Below are positions 1-10,707 of a stretch of 64,000 bases of DNA, in pieces. Numbering within the stretch: position 1 is the first letter of the stretch; each line of letters opens with the position of its first letter. The stretch is taken from assembly GCA_963920705.1 (NCBI GenBank), contig OY987227.1, positions 27,571,935 through 27,635,934 of the forward strand, in the 5' to 3' direction. Below the pieces are notes generated by a model. That model was given only the letters and a program-made list of their open reading frames with translations, had not been told where the DNA came from and searched no databases. The translations under genes were made by a program, and so were the position numbers. Source of the stretch: Odiellus spinosus. Taxonomy: Eukaryota; Arthropoda; Arachnida; Opiliones; Phalangiidae.

Positions 1-722
1 TTTTCTAATATGAGTCTCCGATTTTGCTGTGTATTATGTTTTGTGTGTCTGAAATTGATACACTCGGGTACACTGTAACTCCCGCGTGGTATCGGTTTTC
101 TGGGGAGCAAAATTTCACCTTTTCGATCGATCATTCTTTTCCCTCGCAGACATATCCCTTCTAGGTATAAGGCGGAATCTCTCTTCAGAACGCTTTGAGC
201 CATCTCCCGACAATACGTCGGCGACTTCCGTGAAAGGACCCCGTAATTACGCAACAATCTTTCGACCGGATCGTTCTCGATATATAAATATATAGATCTA
301 GCGAGGAACCACCTTTTTTTTTCCTCTCGTCTCATTTTATCGTGGATGGTCCTCTCTCTGTGTTATTTTCCCGACCTCTTGGAAAACCAGCGTTTATTTT
401 GACGCATAGGGTTAAAGGTCTCATTATACGTATTAAATGGTCCACTTCTTGATATCTCGTACGCTAGATTGATGATGACGAGGTTTTTTTTGGGTAGCTT
501 GTATAATTAATCCAAAACCATTATGAACTAGACGTTAATTACACGAGTTTAGTTACGCGTCTAAACCAAAATTTTTGGCATGGGTAACCTAAATATATAA
601 CACTGTAACATATGATTTTCATTATCATCACATTTTTTCTATCACGAAGCGAACAAGCTTCTGAACATGAATGTCGTATGTTTTAATAATTCCTTATCCG
701 AATAAATAAACTAATAAAAATA
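1..722. other. AT-rich non-coding stretch, no gene seen
   Basis: I see no credible exon here. The only open frame of note (86-295) does not begin with ATG and resembles no family I recognise. The stretch contains the left copy of a 19-bp direct repeat (514-532) described separately. Confidence 0.5.
514..532 (+). repeat. 19-bp direct repeat, left copy
   Basis: AAAACCATTATGAACTAGA occurs here and again, identical, at 1234-1252, 720 bp apart on the same strand. The pair brackets the longest copy of the dispersed repeat at 723-1205. It is too long for an ordinary target-site duplication. It may be a terminal direct repeat or a copied insertion flank. Confidence 0.7.
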
Positions 723-1205
723 GAGCTTGGAATCGGATCGATCCATTATCTTCCGTTATTCGTATATTTTCAGATATTTTATTTTCGGATAAATTGTTTG
801 TAACTAAATGAAATTTGTATATTCGTATAATTGTTAAATGTATAAGGTTTACCCGAAGATAAACGTTTGGCGCTTTATCTATCTACAAATTATTCGTATT
901 CAAACGTATAACGATGGATAAGAAAATTCACATTACCAGAATTGGTCTAAAATATAAAATATTTCAAATTGACTTTTAATTTGAAGAATATAAATAAAAC
1001 AACGAGACTTAAGATTTTAAATCATCTTTTTATTCATTATTTTTTTCTCGAAAATAAAATTAATTTTCAAAGATAAGGCCATTTTTGGAATGAAAACGGA
1101 TATAGATTTTACTTTATCTTAGAATAAGTTAACTCGAATGAAAAATAGTCCATTTTTAATCAAACAGATAATATACATCAGAATTTAGATCTTATCCAAT
1201 TAATA
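723..1205 (+). repeat. Dispersed repeat family A, copy 1 (longest)
   Basis: This AT-rich block shares long collinear similarity with 3596-3815 (its left part) and 22105-22445 (its right part). Shared landmarks are TTATTCGTAT followed by AGATATTTTATTTTCGG, ATGGATAAGAAAATTC, TTGAAGAATATAAATAAAAC and AAGTTAACTCGAATGAAAAA. No open frame or terminal inverted repeat is visible, so the class (LINE tail, Helitron or unclassified) is open. Confidence 0.7.
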
Positions 1206-1233
1206 AAAATTATGAATCCCGAGATTTATTATA

Positions 1234-1252
1234 AAAACCATTATGAACTAGA
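1234..1252 (+). repeat. 19-bp direct repeat, right copy
   Basis: This is the identical partner of the repeat at 514-532. A TTATTATAAAA word sits on both sides of this copy. Confidence 0.7.
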
Positions 1253-1726
1253 GTATTATTATAAAATAATTTTCGTATTAGATCGTTACGTCGTTACCTG
1301 AGCAGGTAGTGTTATCAAACTTGAAACGAAGATATAGGATCGAGTATATGGCAAATGAGATACGGAAAACGAATTAAGAGTTGAGGGGAATTTTGTATTC
1401 GGTTACAATAATTGAATCAACGCGATGGAAATCGCGTTAGTGACGTTGAGATGACGCTGCGCGCAAAAAAAATTGTTTCTGCCTTGCCACCCAACCTTAT
1501 GACACAATGATCATTCTATACTGAATTATAACTTGACGCAATTGAGTTTTCAGCAAGCTTTATAGATGAAATAAGTTTATTTCCGCGTGTAATATTGTCT
1601 TCAAGAGCAACTTTCATTATAATTTAAATATTTGACTAATATTATATTCTAATCGTCTAATAGCTAGCCTACCAGAACGTCAATTAAATGGAGACTGAAG
1701 GAAATCGTGTGTAATATGCGATTTTT

Positions 1727-1999
1727 TAGAGGTGTGCGAGCGCGAAAAATTTCGAGCGCTCGGTTGAGCTTCGAGCCGGGCGCTCCTTGGCTCGAGCGCT
1801 CGTTCGAGCTTCGAGCCGGGCACTCCATGGCTCAAGCTCGACTCCAGGCTCGATAAGGAAACTTTTCTGTGCTCGAGCTCGACTCCCAGCTCGATAAGAA
1901 AAATTTCCAGGGCTCGAGCTTGACTCGAAGCTCGATAAGAAAAATTTCAAAAGCTCGAGCTCGGCTCGAAACCTGAAATTTAGGGCTCGCACACCTCTA
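1727..1999. mobile_element. hAT-like MITE rich in GCTCGAGCTC subterminal repeats
   Basis: The 273-bp element has perfect 15-bp terminal inverted repeats, TAGAGGTGTGCGAGC and its complement. The interior is packed with variants of GCTCGAGCTCGACTC and repeated AGCTCGATAAG words. TAGAGGTGTGC-type ends with dense subterminal GAGCTC repeats are typical of short hAT derivatives. No clean 8-bp target duplication is visible, so the copy may be old. The minus-strand frame through it (1726-1992) is a by-product of the repeats. Confidence 0.75.
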
Positions 2000-3595
2000 T
2001 AAAATAGTTAAATTGTGAAAAAAAACGGTATTTAAATAAGTAGTTTTAAATTTCGAACTTTCTAAAATTTTTAAACAATGATGCCCCTCTGCGGACAATT
2101 AGGTTTATACCATTTGGGAGAGGGAATTTCGATCTCTGAATTTTACTTTCTTCCGAAACAGATGCTACCCAACTTGGTTAAAATAAAGAAATTGGTTATA
2201 TAATGTCACTAGAGAATTCCAGCCATATCATTGTATTTAATAAGGAGCTTAAAAACTCTCATTTAAAACTCTTAATGAGTTTTATTCCAATTTTTGAAAA
2301 CCCAAACCTAGAATTGTGTTATTTTCTCCTTTAACAATTGAGAATATTGTAATAACTTCGTGCTTTATGAAAACTATGGCTGATTGAAGTTCATCTTTGT
2401 AGTTCGCTACGCAAAAAAGTCTGGGAAAAAATCCATTGTCGTGTGGTCTTGAAGAAAAAAACATTAAACCAGGCATAGAAAAAATAATCCGCTGAATTGT
2501 CGATTTTGCCATTTTTTTTTTCAACCCTTTCTTTATCCTTTTAATATAGCTACATGTAGGGCCAATTTGGGTTTCGTATTTCGCTTATTTCTTAAAAAAT
2601 AGAAGCATTTTTTTTATCCTTCCCCATCTTTCAATAATAACTTCTTTTTATCCCGCTGTTGAAAAACGTACAAACCCTAATTTATTCTCTAAAATTCAGG
2701 GTTCCATTACTGGGTTTTTGGGATAGAAGAAGGAACTTCCGAAAGATTCGCGCGAAATCAACAAATTTGACATCAGATTCCAGCTATTTGAGCGATAATA
2801 CGGCGGGAAAAAAGGGTATTCTTGATAATTACTGGTGGATACGTTGTAGCGGTAATCTGATGTTAAATTTGTTTGGGTTTAATGTTAAACTTACGTAAGT
2901 TACGAAAAAATAGAGCTCGTTTTTGGTGCAACTAGCACTTGAAATATAAGAGCCGCCGCCTAAATTCTTAGTTATTTTATATTTTATGTTTTGTTCATAG
3001 AAAACACCATGATATATTTTGAGCAACTTTTATTTACGAGGCCGTTCTTCAGTCGTTCGTTAGTTTAACATCAAATATTAGTTTTTTTATACTTAAATAA
3101 CAAAAAAAATTCACGCTTTTTTTCGCTGAAGTAGTGGAAATATTTTCAAAGCCCAAACCCGAGTATACGAACCTAGCTGAAATTAATACGGCGAAAACTT
3201 TGTACTTGGAAATGATATAATATAGGATGAAACGATACGTTTCTATAGGGAATTCAATCTTTTAGTTTGGGTTTATTTTTCTATTTCTTTGATAAATCTG
3301 TAGGGAGATATTTGATGTTTACTCTATCGAGCAATGAGTTTCGCTTCTAAGAAGTATTTACGCCTTGTTCAGACGATTCTACTTCTTGACTCTACTAAAT
3401 TAGTAAAAAAAAATATGGATCACTGGTACCCAATATGTTTGGTTGCGCGACTAATCCGATTAAGGATCTGTTCAGACAATTAAATGTTTTGATTCAACTT
3501 TTGAATGAGTTGAGTTACCAAGAATGTTAGTTACAAAAAAAAAAAATTAAATCAGTGATCCATTATTGCTGACCCACAAAGTTCAATGGTCAGTA
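2000..3595. other. Non-coding stretch, no gene seen
   Basis: AT-rich sequence with many homopolymer T and A runs. Short frames on both strands (for example 2282-2524 minus, 2659-2898 plus) are not recognisable and have no splice context that I trust. Confidence 0.45.
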
Positions 3596-3815
3596 GCTTG
3601 TAATACTCCGAATCAGATAATCTTCTGTTATTCGTATTTTTTGAGATATTTTATTTTCGGGTTGATTGTTTGTGACTAAAAAAAATTGTTAAATTCAGAT
3701 AAAAGTTAGTGGATAGGGTTTATCCGAAGATAAACCTTTGGAGCTTTATCTATGAACAAGTTACTCGAAATAAAAGTATAACAATGGATAAGAAAATTCG
3801 CATTCGTAGAATTCG
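3596..3815 (+). repeat. Dispersed repeat family A, copy 2 (left part)
   Basis: Matches the left two thirds of the block at 723-1205, including TTATTCGTAT, AGATATTTTATTTTCGG, the word CCGAAGATAAAC and ATGGATAAGAAAATTC. Similarity ends soon after GAATTCGTGGG. Confidence 0.7.
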
Positions 3816-5288
3816 TGGGAAATAAATCAATAAAAGCAAAATTTTACTATCCAGAGGCGCGGAGTGAGGAGAACTAGTTTTTCCTCGCCTACAGACTCGA
3901 GATATTCCCCGGGAAATAATTATTTCGTCGAAATGGGTTTATATTCACGTGTCTTTAAGAAGGTGGTTTCTGAGTGCAGCGGCAAGACGACCGGTCCTAG
4001 ACTTTTTGTTCTTTTATTTATTTTGAAGCTTTTGATTTAGTTGAAAAATTTTTATCGTCTGAACAGGCCTCAAATTAGAAGACGTTTGGTATCCCTTTTT
4101 TTTTTTTATTTTTTTTTTTCTAAAAAGATTGCTCGAAAACATCGGATTTTTAGTTCTAGTTCTGGTTTGAGATACATTTTAATCCCACCGGGACCAAAAA
4201 ACTGGGGGTATATTAAAGACATGATGAAAATAAAAATCAATAGCTTTACTTTTTGCGCAATTTTAAATCAAATCTTATAAAGGGATAATGAATTTATTAA
4301 CATTTTTTTAAAGTAAGGTTGTCGCCTTTTTTTTTCGTTTTTATATATTCTTATATTATACTATGAAAAAGTCTCATTCAAAATTTAATACATTTGACCA
4401 AGGCGTTCTTTAGAAAATTCAAAATGAATATGTGAAAAATGTACAGGTAATAATTTATGATAGTTTATTTGTGGAACATAATTAACGATAATTTTCATAT
4501 GAAAGGTAGGACTCCGAACTGTATAGTCGCTTGGCTATTTTATATCCAAAATATGATTCTAGCGCGTGATAAAGTTGATTTCGCGCTGACTGTTTCGTGA
4601 AAGTACTTAAAACAGTCCTACCTTTCGCTGTAAACAGGGCCAGTTATTTTTTTAGCGTTTTCTTTTTCAATTTTCTTAAAAACACGTTCAAAGGTTAAAA
4701 TTTTAATTTTAAATTGTACGCTAGAAGGATTATCGCGAACTATTGAAAAAAAAAATTAAAATAAAAAAGGTGATAGCACCAAAGATTAATTTCATTGAGA
4801 CTTGTCCTTCTCGATTCTCGCTATAAATTCTTATTATTCGTAATGTCTCTTCGAACGAAATGAGGAAGAAAAAAAAATTGAATATAAACGAGAATGTTTC
4901 ACAAATTGGTATTCTTCTTTTCTGAAAGGTTCGAGTACTTGAAGTGCATTTTTTTTGTAGTTTTTTTTTTCTTCATCCCGTCTTTCCCAATTCATTAGAG
5001 ATCTGCATTTTTTTTCCTTACTCTACTTTATTTTAATGGCGAATCTTGGCTTCTTCTATCATCTGATTAAAGTTGTATTAAGGCTCCCCTTTCCCATCGC
5101 TCTATGATCATTAATGAAAAGTTTTTTTAATCATTCGTAGTTTTATATTCGCGGTGAAGTAATTTAAATTTTAATTTTGGTTTTGCTGTTCTATTAATGG
5201 GTGAGATCTCGCCACTTCTCATAAGGAGTCCACGGTTTACATTCTAACTATATATACATCAAACCTTCTTGTACACTTTCCTCGAGTC
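3816..5288. other. Non-coding stretch with one small inverted repeat
   Basis: Apart from the inverted repeat at 4501-4626, I see only AT-rich sequence with long T tracts (4098-4121, 4328-4336). The open frame at 4041-4280 consists largely of such tracts and is not credible as a gene. Confidence 0.45.
4501..4626. repeat. Small inverted-repeat element (126 bp)
   Basis: The ends are GAAAGGTAGGACT and, inverted, GTCCTACCTTTC. The interior has no coding potential. No target-site duplication is evident. It is likely a degenerate MITE. Confidence 0.55.
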
Positions 5289-5440
5289 TTAGAAGGAGAA
5301 TGCAACCGAACAACGATATATTTCATCGGTTCCTTATCGTTTAAATAGGCCTAAGTTTACAAATAAATATTAAACTAGAAATAAATTTAAAACTACCCGG
5401 AAATAGGCTTAGCTGTATTCATGTAGATCTTGAATTTCTT
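5289..5440 (+). mobile_element. TTAA-type AGGGAGAATGC MITE, 5' half only
   Basis: Matches the left half of the complete copy at 5958-6376. It begins with a mutated end (TTAGAAGGAGAATGCAACC), continues through CCTTATCGTTTAAATAGGCC and AAACTAGAAATAAATTTAAA, and stops near TGTAGATCTTGAAT. The right half is absent. Confidence 0.75.
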
Positions 5441-5957
5441 CACATTGATTTGTTCGATCAAAATCTGCGAGTTTTAGTAGCCAAAAATTTAGATGATGAC
5501 GATTATAAATTACTGTTACGCTAATTGTTTACGTGACTCATTTATTAAACGTTATTGTATCAATATTTTCGATAATTCTACTCAATTTAATTTGGTTTTA
5601 ATGAAAAAGTTATGGCCAGATCACTTTAAAACTAGCCATTGCATCGAGCTAGAATTTTTCAAAGGAGTAAAAACGTAATTAAACTTCCACTTGTGCCTTT
5701 CCTTTTTATCTTAGTCCGATAAGTCGGTACTATCCATTTAAAAGAGCTCGTTCTTTTCAAATCATTCATTCCATACAAACGAAAATAAGTTTGTTCCTGG
5801 TAGGCAGCTTTTCCTTGAGCGATGGTGCACTAACGTGTTTTGAAACACTTCTACAGGCGTTAGGTAGAGAATGCGTTATCAATTAGCCCCTGTGATGCCG
5901 TTTTTCTCTGAATTCATTCAATCTCAGGATACACATTCTTTCAAGCGCTGGCTTTAA
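5441..5957. other. Non-coding spacer between two related MITE copies
   Basis: No supported gene. A short ATG-initiated frame at 5493-5678 (61 codons) is unrecognised and AT-rich. Confidence 0.4.
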
Positions 5958-6376
5958 AGGGAGAATGCAACCTAATTACAAGTGATTTTTTATAGATTCC
6001 TTATCGTTTAAATAGGCCTAATCCATCGATAAAAAGTTTACAATACAAATATTAAAGTAGAAATAAATATAAAACTTACCCGGAAAATAGGCTTAGCGGG
6101 ATTGATGGAGATCCTGAATCGCGTCCGTGTAAGGTCTAGCGACCAATGAGCAAAGGCCCGTCGTTCACGCGAGATCTCCACGAGACTTACGTCGCTAGAC
6201 CTTACACGCGAGGAAAACAGGACCTCCATGAATCCCACTAAGCCTATTTTCAAGGTAAGTTTTAAATTTATTTCTAGTTTAATATTTGTTTGTAAATATT
6301 TTCAGTAGTGGATTAGGCATATTTAAACAATAAGGAATCGATAAAAAATCACTTGTTGTTAGGTTCCATCCTCCCT
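5958..6376. mobile_element. TTAA-type AGGGAGAATGC MITE, complete copy (419 bp)
   Basis: Both flanks read TTAA (5954-5957 and 6377-6380), and the ends are AGGGAGAATGCAACC and the imperfect complement of that. The two halves are imperfect inverted copies sharing AAATAGGC, AAACTAGAAATAAA-like words and AAAATAGGCTTAGC. An 18-bp perfect inverted pair, CGTGTAAGGTCTAGCGAC (6126-6143 and 6191-6208), sits at the centre. TTAA targets occur in the piggyBac and Kolobok superfamilies. The AGGG ends fit Kolobok better than the CCC ends of piggyBac. Confidence 0.8.
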
Positions 6377-6380
6377 TTAA

Positions 6381-7396
6381 AGCGTTTTAGTGTAACATAT
6401 TTCACGGTGTTGGTACGAGAATATGATTATGATGAAGGTCACGAAGAAAGTTTATTACACCCGTTGCTATGGGAACCGCGTCAAGCCTCGAAGCCGGAGG
6501 GGAGGGGTTACCGCCTAGTTTGTCTCTGTCGTCATAGCTTAGCCAATCGGAATAGGATCAGAATGAAAACTACGACAGCGACATATCTTAACATATTGGC
6601 GCGTAAAGAGTGTACCCCAATGTTGCGCTGCCCCTGCAAATTTCTCTTCAATTTCGAATTCGTCTACAATATAATCCATAGCCATTGGAAAAAAACTATA
6701 ATAATAGTGACTGGCTCACTTTAAAGAACGATTCATTTGGCCGTTTTGTTCAACTATAACTTTGACCCGTTAAAAATCCTTATATAAGAAAAAGTATAAA
6801 AATAAGATCAAACTTGTGTGGTTTTATATCCCATCCTCGTCCGAGCTCAGTCTCTAAAATTCAACCGTAAAATATATGGTTCCTCTTTTATAGTACAGAT
6901 ATCCTAAAAACGGAGGGAGGAAGTCTATATATTTTATAACGTATAGTAAGGACTCCTACAGGCTGAAGCTATCTATCAAGATATTCGAGTCGAAAGGAAT
7001 CTATAGGAAATAGGCTCTATTTTTGCTCCCCCACTCCTCTTCGGTTCAGTCCCCCCACGCACCCCATTACGATCCCCGGGTCTATTCCCTTCTCCTATCA
7101 AGAGCCTACAGATTTCTTCTCCTTTTTCGTCGAGCGCTAGCCCGGAGGATTAGGCTTTTCCTAACAAAAGTCGTATCTCACTATTGGAAGCTCGCGAGAT
7201 TTCAACAGACCCCGAGAGCTTCGCCAACCTTTTCTAGAAAAAGCTCAAATAGCTCGCCTAGAGACGCGTTCGGGCCTACAAAGAGAATAACTTAACGGAA
7301 TAGTAGCCGGGAAAAATTAAATATGTGCGAGCCTAAATTTACTTACCAAGTAATTGTTCTCAATATGCTTTTAAACATTTTGCGAGGATTAATTGT
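6381..7396. other. Non-coding stretch, no gene supported
   Basis: The 123-codon frame that runs through here (6353-6724) starts with TTG inside the preceding MITE end and resembles no family. CT-rich sequence at 7020-7150 gives another spurious frame. No other structure is seen. Confidence 0.4.
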
Positions 7397-7398
7397 TA

Positions 7399-7565
7399 GA
7401 GGTCGAGGTATTTGAACAAGATAATCCACAAATATTTGATTAATTAGTTAATTATTATTAAAAATAATTAATTAAATATTCATCATAGGCATGATCCCGT
7501 GGATAATTTCAAATTATGAATAAAGATAAAATAATCAGAAATATCTTGTCCAAACCCACGACCTC
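7399..7565. mobile_element. TA-flanked GAGGTCGGGG MITE, copy A
   Basis: Flanked by TA on both sides (7397-7398 and 7566-7567). The ends are GAGGTCGAGGTATTTGAACA and the complement of GAGGTCGTGGGTTTGGACA. The interior is AT-rich with TAATTAGTTAATTATTA-like palindromic words and ATGAATAAAGATAAAATAAT near the right end. The TA duplication suggests a Tc1/mariner-type mobiliser. There are four more copies in the window. Confidence 0.8.
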
Positions 7566-7567
7566 TA

Positions 7568-8649
7568 TGAGAACTAATCGTACGTAGTATAATCTTGTTC
7601 AATGGGACCACTTTATTTTCTTCGAGGATTAACATTGTATATTAATTATCCCTGGTTTTAATTTTTACCAACTCTTCCTGAATAGGAATTATAATAAAAA
7701 ATATTTGTTAATTACAATAAAGTTTTAAATCTAAAGCCCCGTTTTTAATCAACTTTTTCGAGCTTTTGCTTTCGCCTTTACAAAATTATATTACATTAGA
7801 TATAGGCTTCTCTGTCATTTGAAGCCTGTTAACGTGGGTTAAACGAATAGCTTTTATAGTTAGAAATTAATTTTTCTTTGGACCTAATATTATATAAAGG
7901 AACGAAGGCTGGGTAATAAAATACCCACCTTATTTTCACAAAAATGTCGTCCATAATGTTAAAAATAGGCCGAATCCTTGACTCGATTAACGGAACAGAC
8001 AATCTTTCGTCATCTAAAATCACCAGTTTTTTGTTTTATATTACATAAAAAGCAAATTTCCTGAATTTTTAAACTAAAAAAAGTAACCTAATGTAAAAAT
8101 ATTCCACCTGCCGACTTACAGGGTCCAATTCCTAGGATAATCGAATAATTTCTGGTAATACCGTATTCGCGGTATTTCGCAGTATTTACACTATATAGCA
8201 ACTCCAGAGTTTTATTCTCTATGCTCTTTGCCGCCAAGAACTGAAGCGAAGTTTATCTTTTTCCGCTTGGCTTTTCTCTAGCATCTTTTCAAACCTAACT
8301 TTTTATTTTAAACATTGAAAAAGAGAATTGTCTTGGGAAAATCTTTGCTTTAGTCAAATATAGCCAGGCCAAATGGATGTTGTCATCTTATATTGATCGA
8401 TGGTTAACGTGACACTGTCACCGATTTCTCATGAAAACCAAATTGTATATTGACTAGCTTTTTTGGAAAGATATATATACATATGAAGTATCAAAAATCA
8501 CGACCACAATGTAATGAAAACCACGAAATTTTTGGAAACCTAATATTTTATAACTACATCAATATATTCTCGAGGTCAAAAGTTGATTCTCGGTGGCAAT
8601 ACCTGAATGGTTGGCTGAGTTTATAGGGCAGCTATAGCCTTCATGTGTA
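7568..8649. other. Non-coding stretch, no gene seen
   Basis: AT-rich. It contains the palindrome GTGACACTGTCAC near 8409-8421, which recurs near 35071. No exon or RNA gene is recognised. Confidence 0.45.
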
Positions 8650-8830
8650 AATTTCAATTGGGCCCCAAAATCCATCCAAAAGGCCTCCAATATCCACTAA
8701 ACAGGCCCTCAAAATCATCGCAAAAGGCACCCCGTAATAAAATGAAAAGGGCCTCAAAATCCTCCCAAAGGGGGCCTCAAATTTCTTCCAAAGGGGGCCT
8801 CAAAATCCAGCTACGACGTCAAAAGGCGTG
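8650..8830 (+). repeat. Degenerate tandem repeat, about 25-30 bp units
   Basis: Variants of AAAGGGGGCCTCAAAATCC are repeated about seven times with spacing near 25-30 bp. A 63-codon frame (8643-8834) merely follows the repeat. A few related words (AAGGGGGCCCCCAAAA, CAAAGGGGGCT) appear at 20366-20399. Confidence 0.65.
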
Positions 8831-10043
8831 GTAAACAAGCCTAGCGGCGCCACTGTTGATTTTCGCGCATCCACAGGAATTCTACCACTTTGATATAGCT
8901 TCTTCTCTATGGTCAGTTAAAAACTCCAACCACTTTCGTATCTTTTCTACTGTCTCGCAACTTTGTAAACTATTCTCTTCAATAAAGAGATACCGCATGC
9001 TCGTATATCCACCTATCGGCTGATATCTGACCTTTCATTCAACCTTTAGTCACCTAGGGTTTCTTTTTACCGATTTCCTTGTTTTGGTTCAAGCTTCCAG
9101 GGTTCAGGTATTCGGGAAACTGAGGTACCGTACCTTCGTGATGTATCAAAAAGGAAATGTTAAATTGAAAAAGAAGGGATGCAACTTTGGCCTCAAAATC
9201 TTTTTTATATACATTTTCCATCCTCCCTCCATCTCTCTTTGTCTGTTAAAAAAGAATTCTTCTTCTTCTTCAGTATATAAGACAGGGATTTGTTTTTTCT
9301 TTCATTCTGTCTCTTTTGTCCTTTTCCTAACTCTCCTCTTCCGTTCTTTTTCAAAGTTACAGCTTTGGAAAGAAACGAACTATTCAAAGTATAACCGGTT
9401 TTTATATACCATTGTAATTTAAGAGGACAAGTTGTACAAAAGTAATTAATTATATTTTACGATGCTAGGAAAACCCTCCAATATAAATGTAATTTAAGCC
9501 TAATTACATTTTTCAAAGTTGAAACCAGATTTTAAATATATAAACCATGAAAATAGATAGATACCTTTCCCTGGGTTGGACTCAAGGCTAAAATGTGGCA
9601 GCAGGCGCGAAACTAGTTAGCAAACATTGAGGCCAGGTTCCCCGAAAATAGCGAGCTTGACGCGTGATCGTTACTCGATGTGAACTTGACTATACTATAA
9701 ACCATTGTGTTTTATAAAAGTATATAAGGAAAGAGCTAGGCACGCTTTACATGATTTTTCAATAAGCCCTCGCTACGGATTTTTCTGTCTTCCATAGATG
9801 AGCGCAACGTGGAATAGACCGTCTATCTAATATAAAAAGTTGAAGAAGTTTTATTTGTCCTAGGGATCTCGAGGAACAAATCCCCCATGTTTACTATCCG
9901 ACGAAAGATTGAAAATAGTGGCGGATTATTAGAGAAAAGAAACAAAGCGTATTTGAGTTGGAAATCGGGGCGATTGCTTTTTTTCTTTATTTTTTTTTAT
10001 TCCTTCTTATCGTTTGAACTTTAAAGAGACACTGAATAGATTA
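8831..10043. other. Non-coding stretch, no gene seen
   Basis: The 112-codon frame at 9084-9422 crosses T-rich low-complexity sequence (TTCTTCTTCTTC at 9257) and matches nothing I know. Confidence 0.4.
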
Positions 10044-10707
10044 GTTCATATTATGGGCAAGGTCTCTGCCCATTGTTGAAATCATATTATGGGCAAAGTC
10101 TCTGCCCATTGGTGAAATCATATTACGGGCAAGGTCTCTGCCCATTGGTGAAATCATATTATGGGCAAAGTCTCTGCCCATTGGTGAAATCATATTACGG
10201 GCAAGGTCTCTGCCCATTGTTGAAATCATATTATGAGCATGGTCTCTGCCCATTGGTGAAATCATATTATGAGCATGGTCTCTGCCCATTGGTGAAGTCA
10301 TATTATGGGCAAAGTCTCTGCCCATTGGTGAAATCATATTACGGGCAAGGTCTCTGCCCATTGTTGAAATCATATTATGAGCATGGTCTCTGCCCATTGG
10401 TGAAATCATATTATGAGCATGGTCTCTGCCCATTGGTGAAGTCATATTATGGGCAAAGTCTCTGCCCATTGGTGAAATCATATTACGGGCAAAGTCTCTG
10501 CCCATTGGTGAAATCATATTACGGGCAAGGTCTCTGCCCATTGGTGAAATCATATTATGGGCAAAGTCTCTGCCCATTGGTGAAATCATATTACGGGCAA
10601 AGTCTCTGCCCATTGGTGAATTCATATTACGGGCAAGGTCTCTGCCCATTGGTGAAATCATATTATGGGCAAAGTCTCTGCCCATTGGTGAAATCATCTT
10701 ATGGGCC
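10044..10707. repeat. 36-bp tandem array, about 18 copies, with a 144-bp higher-order unit
   Basis: The unit is ATCATATTATGGGCAAAG followed by TCTCTGCCCATTGGTGAA. Each unit contains a GGGCA...TGCCC hairpin. Because 36 is a multiple of three, frames stay open on both strands for over 600 bp with 12-residue peptide periods. This is a property of the array and not evidence of a protein. Four variant units (an ACGGGCAAG/TTGTTGAA unit, two GAGCATGG units and a GTCATATTATGGG unit) recur as a block at about 10193-10336 and 10337-10480, showing expansion by higher-order duplication. Confidence 0.95.

Noticed and set aside
514..1252. LTR retrotransposon
   Set aside because: The direct repeats are only 19 bp, with no polymerase genes, primer-binding site or polypurine tract.
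6353..6724. 123-codon open frame as a gene
   Set aside because: It begins inside a MITE terminus with TTG and has no recognisable domain.
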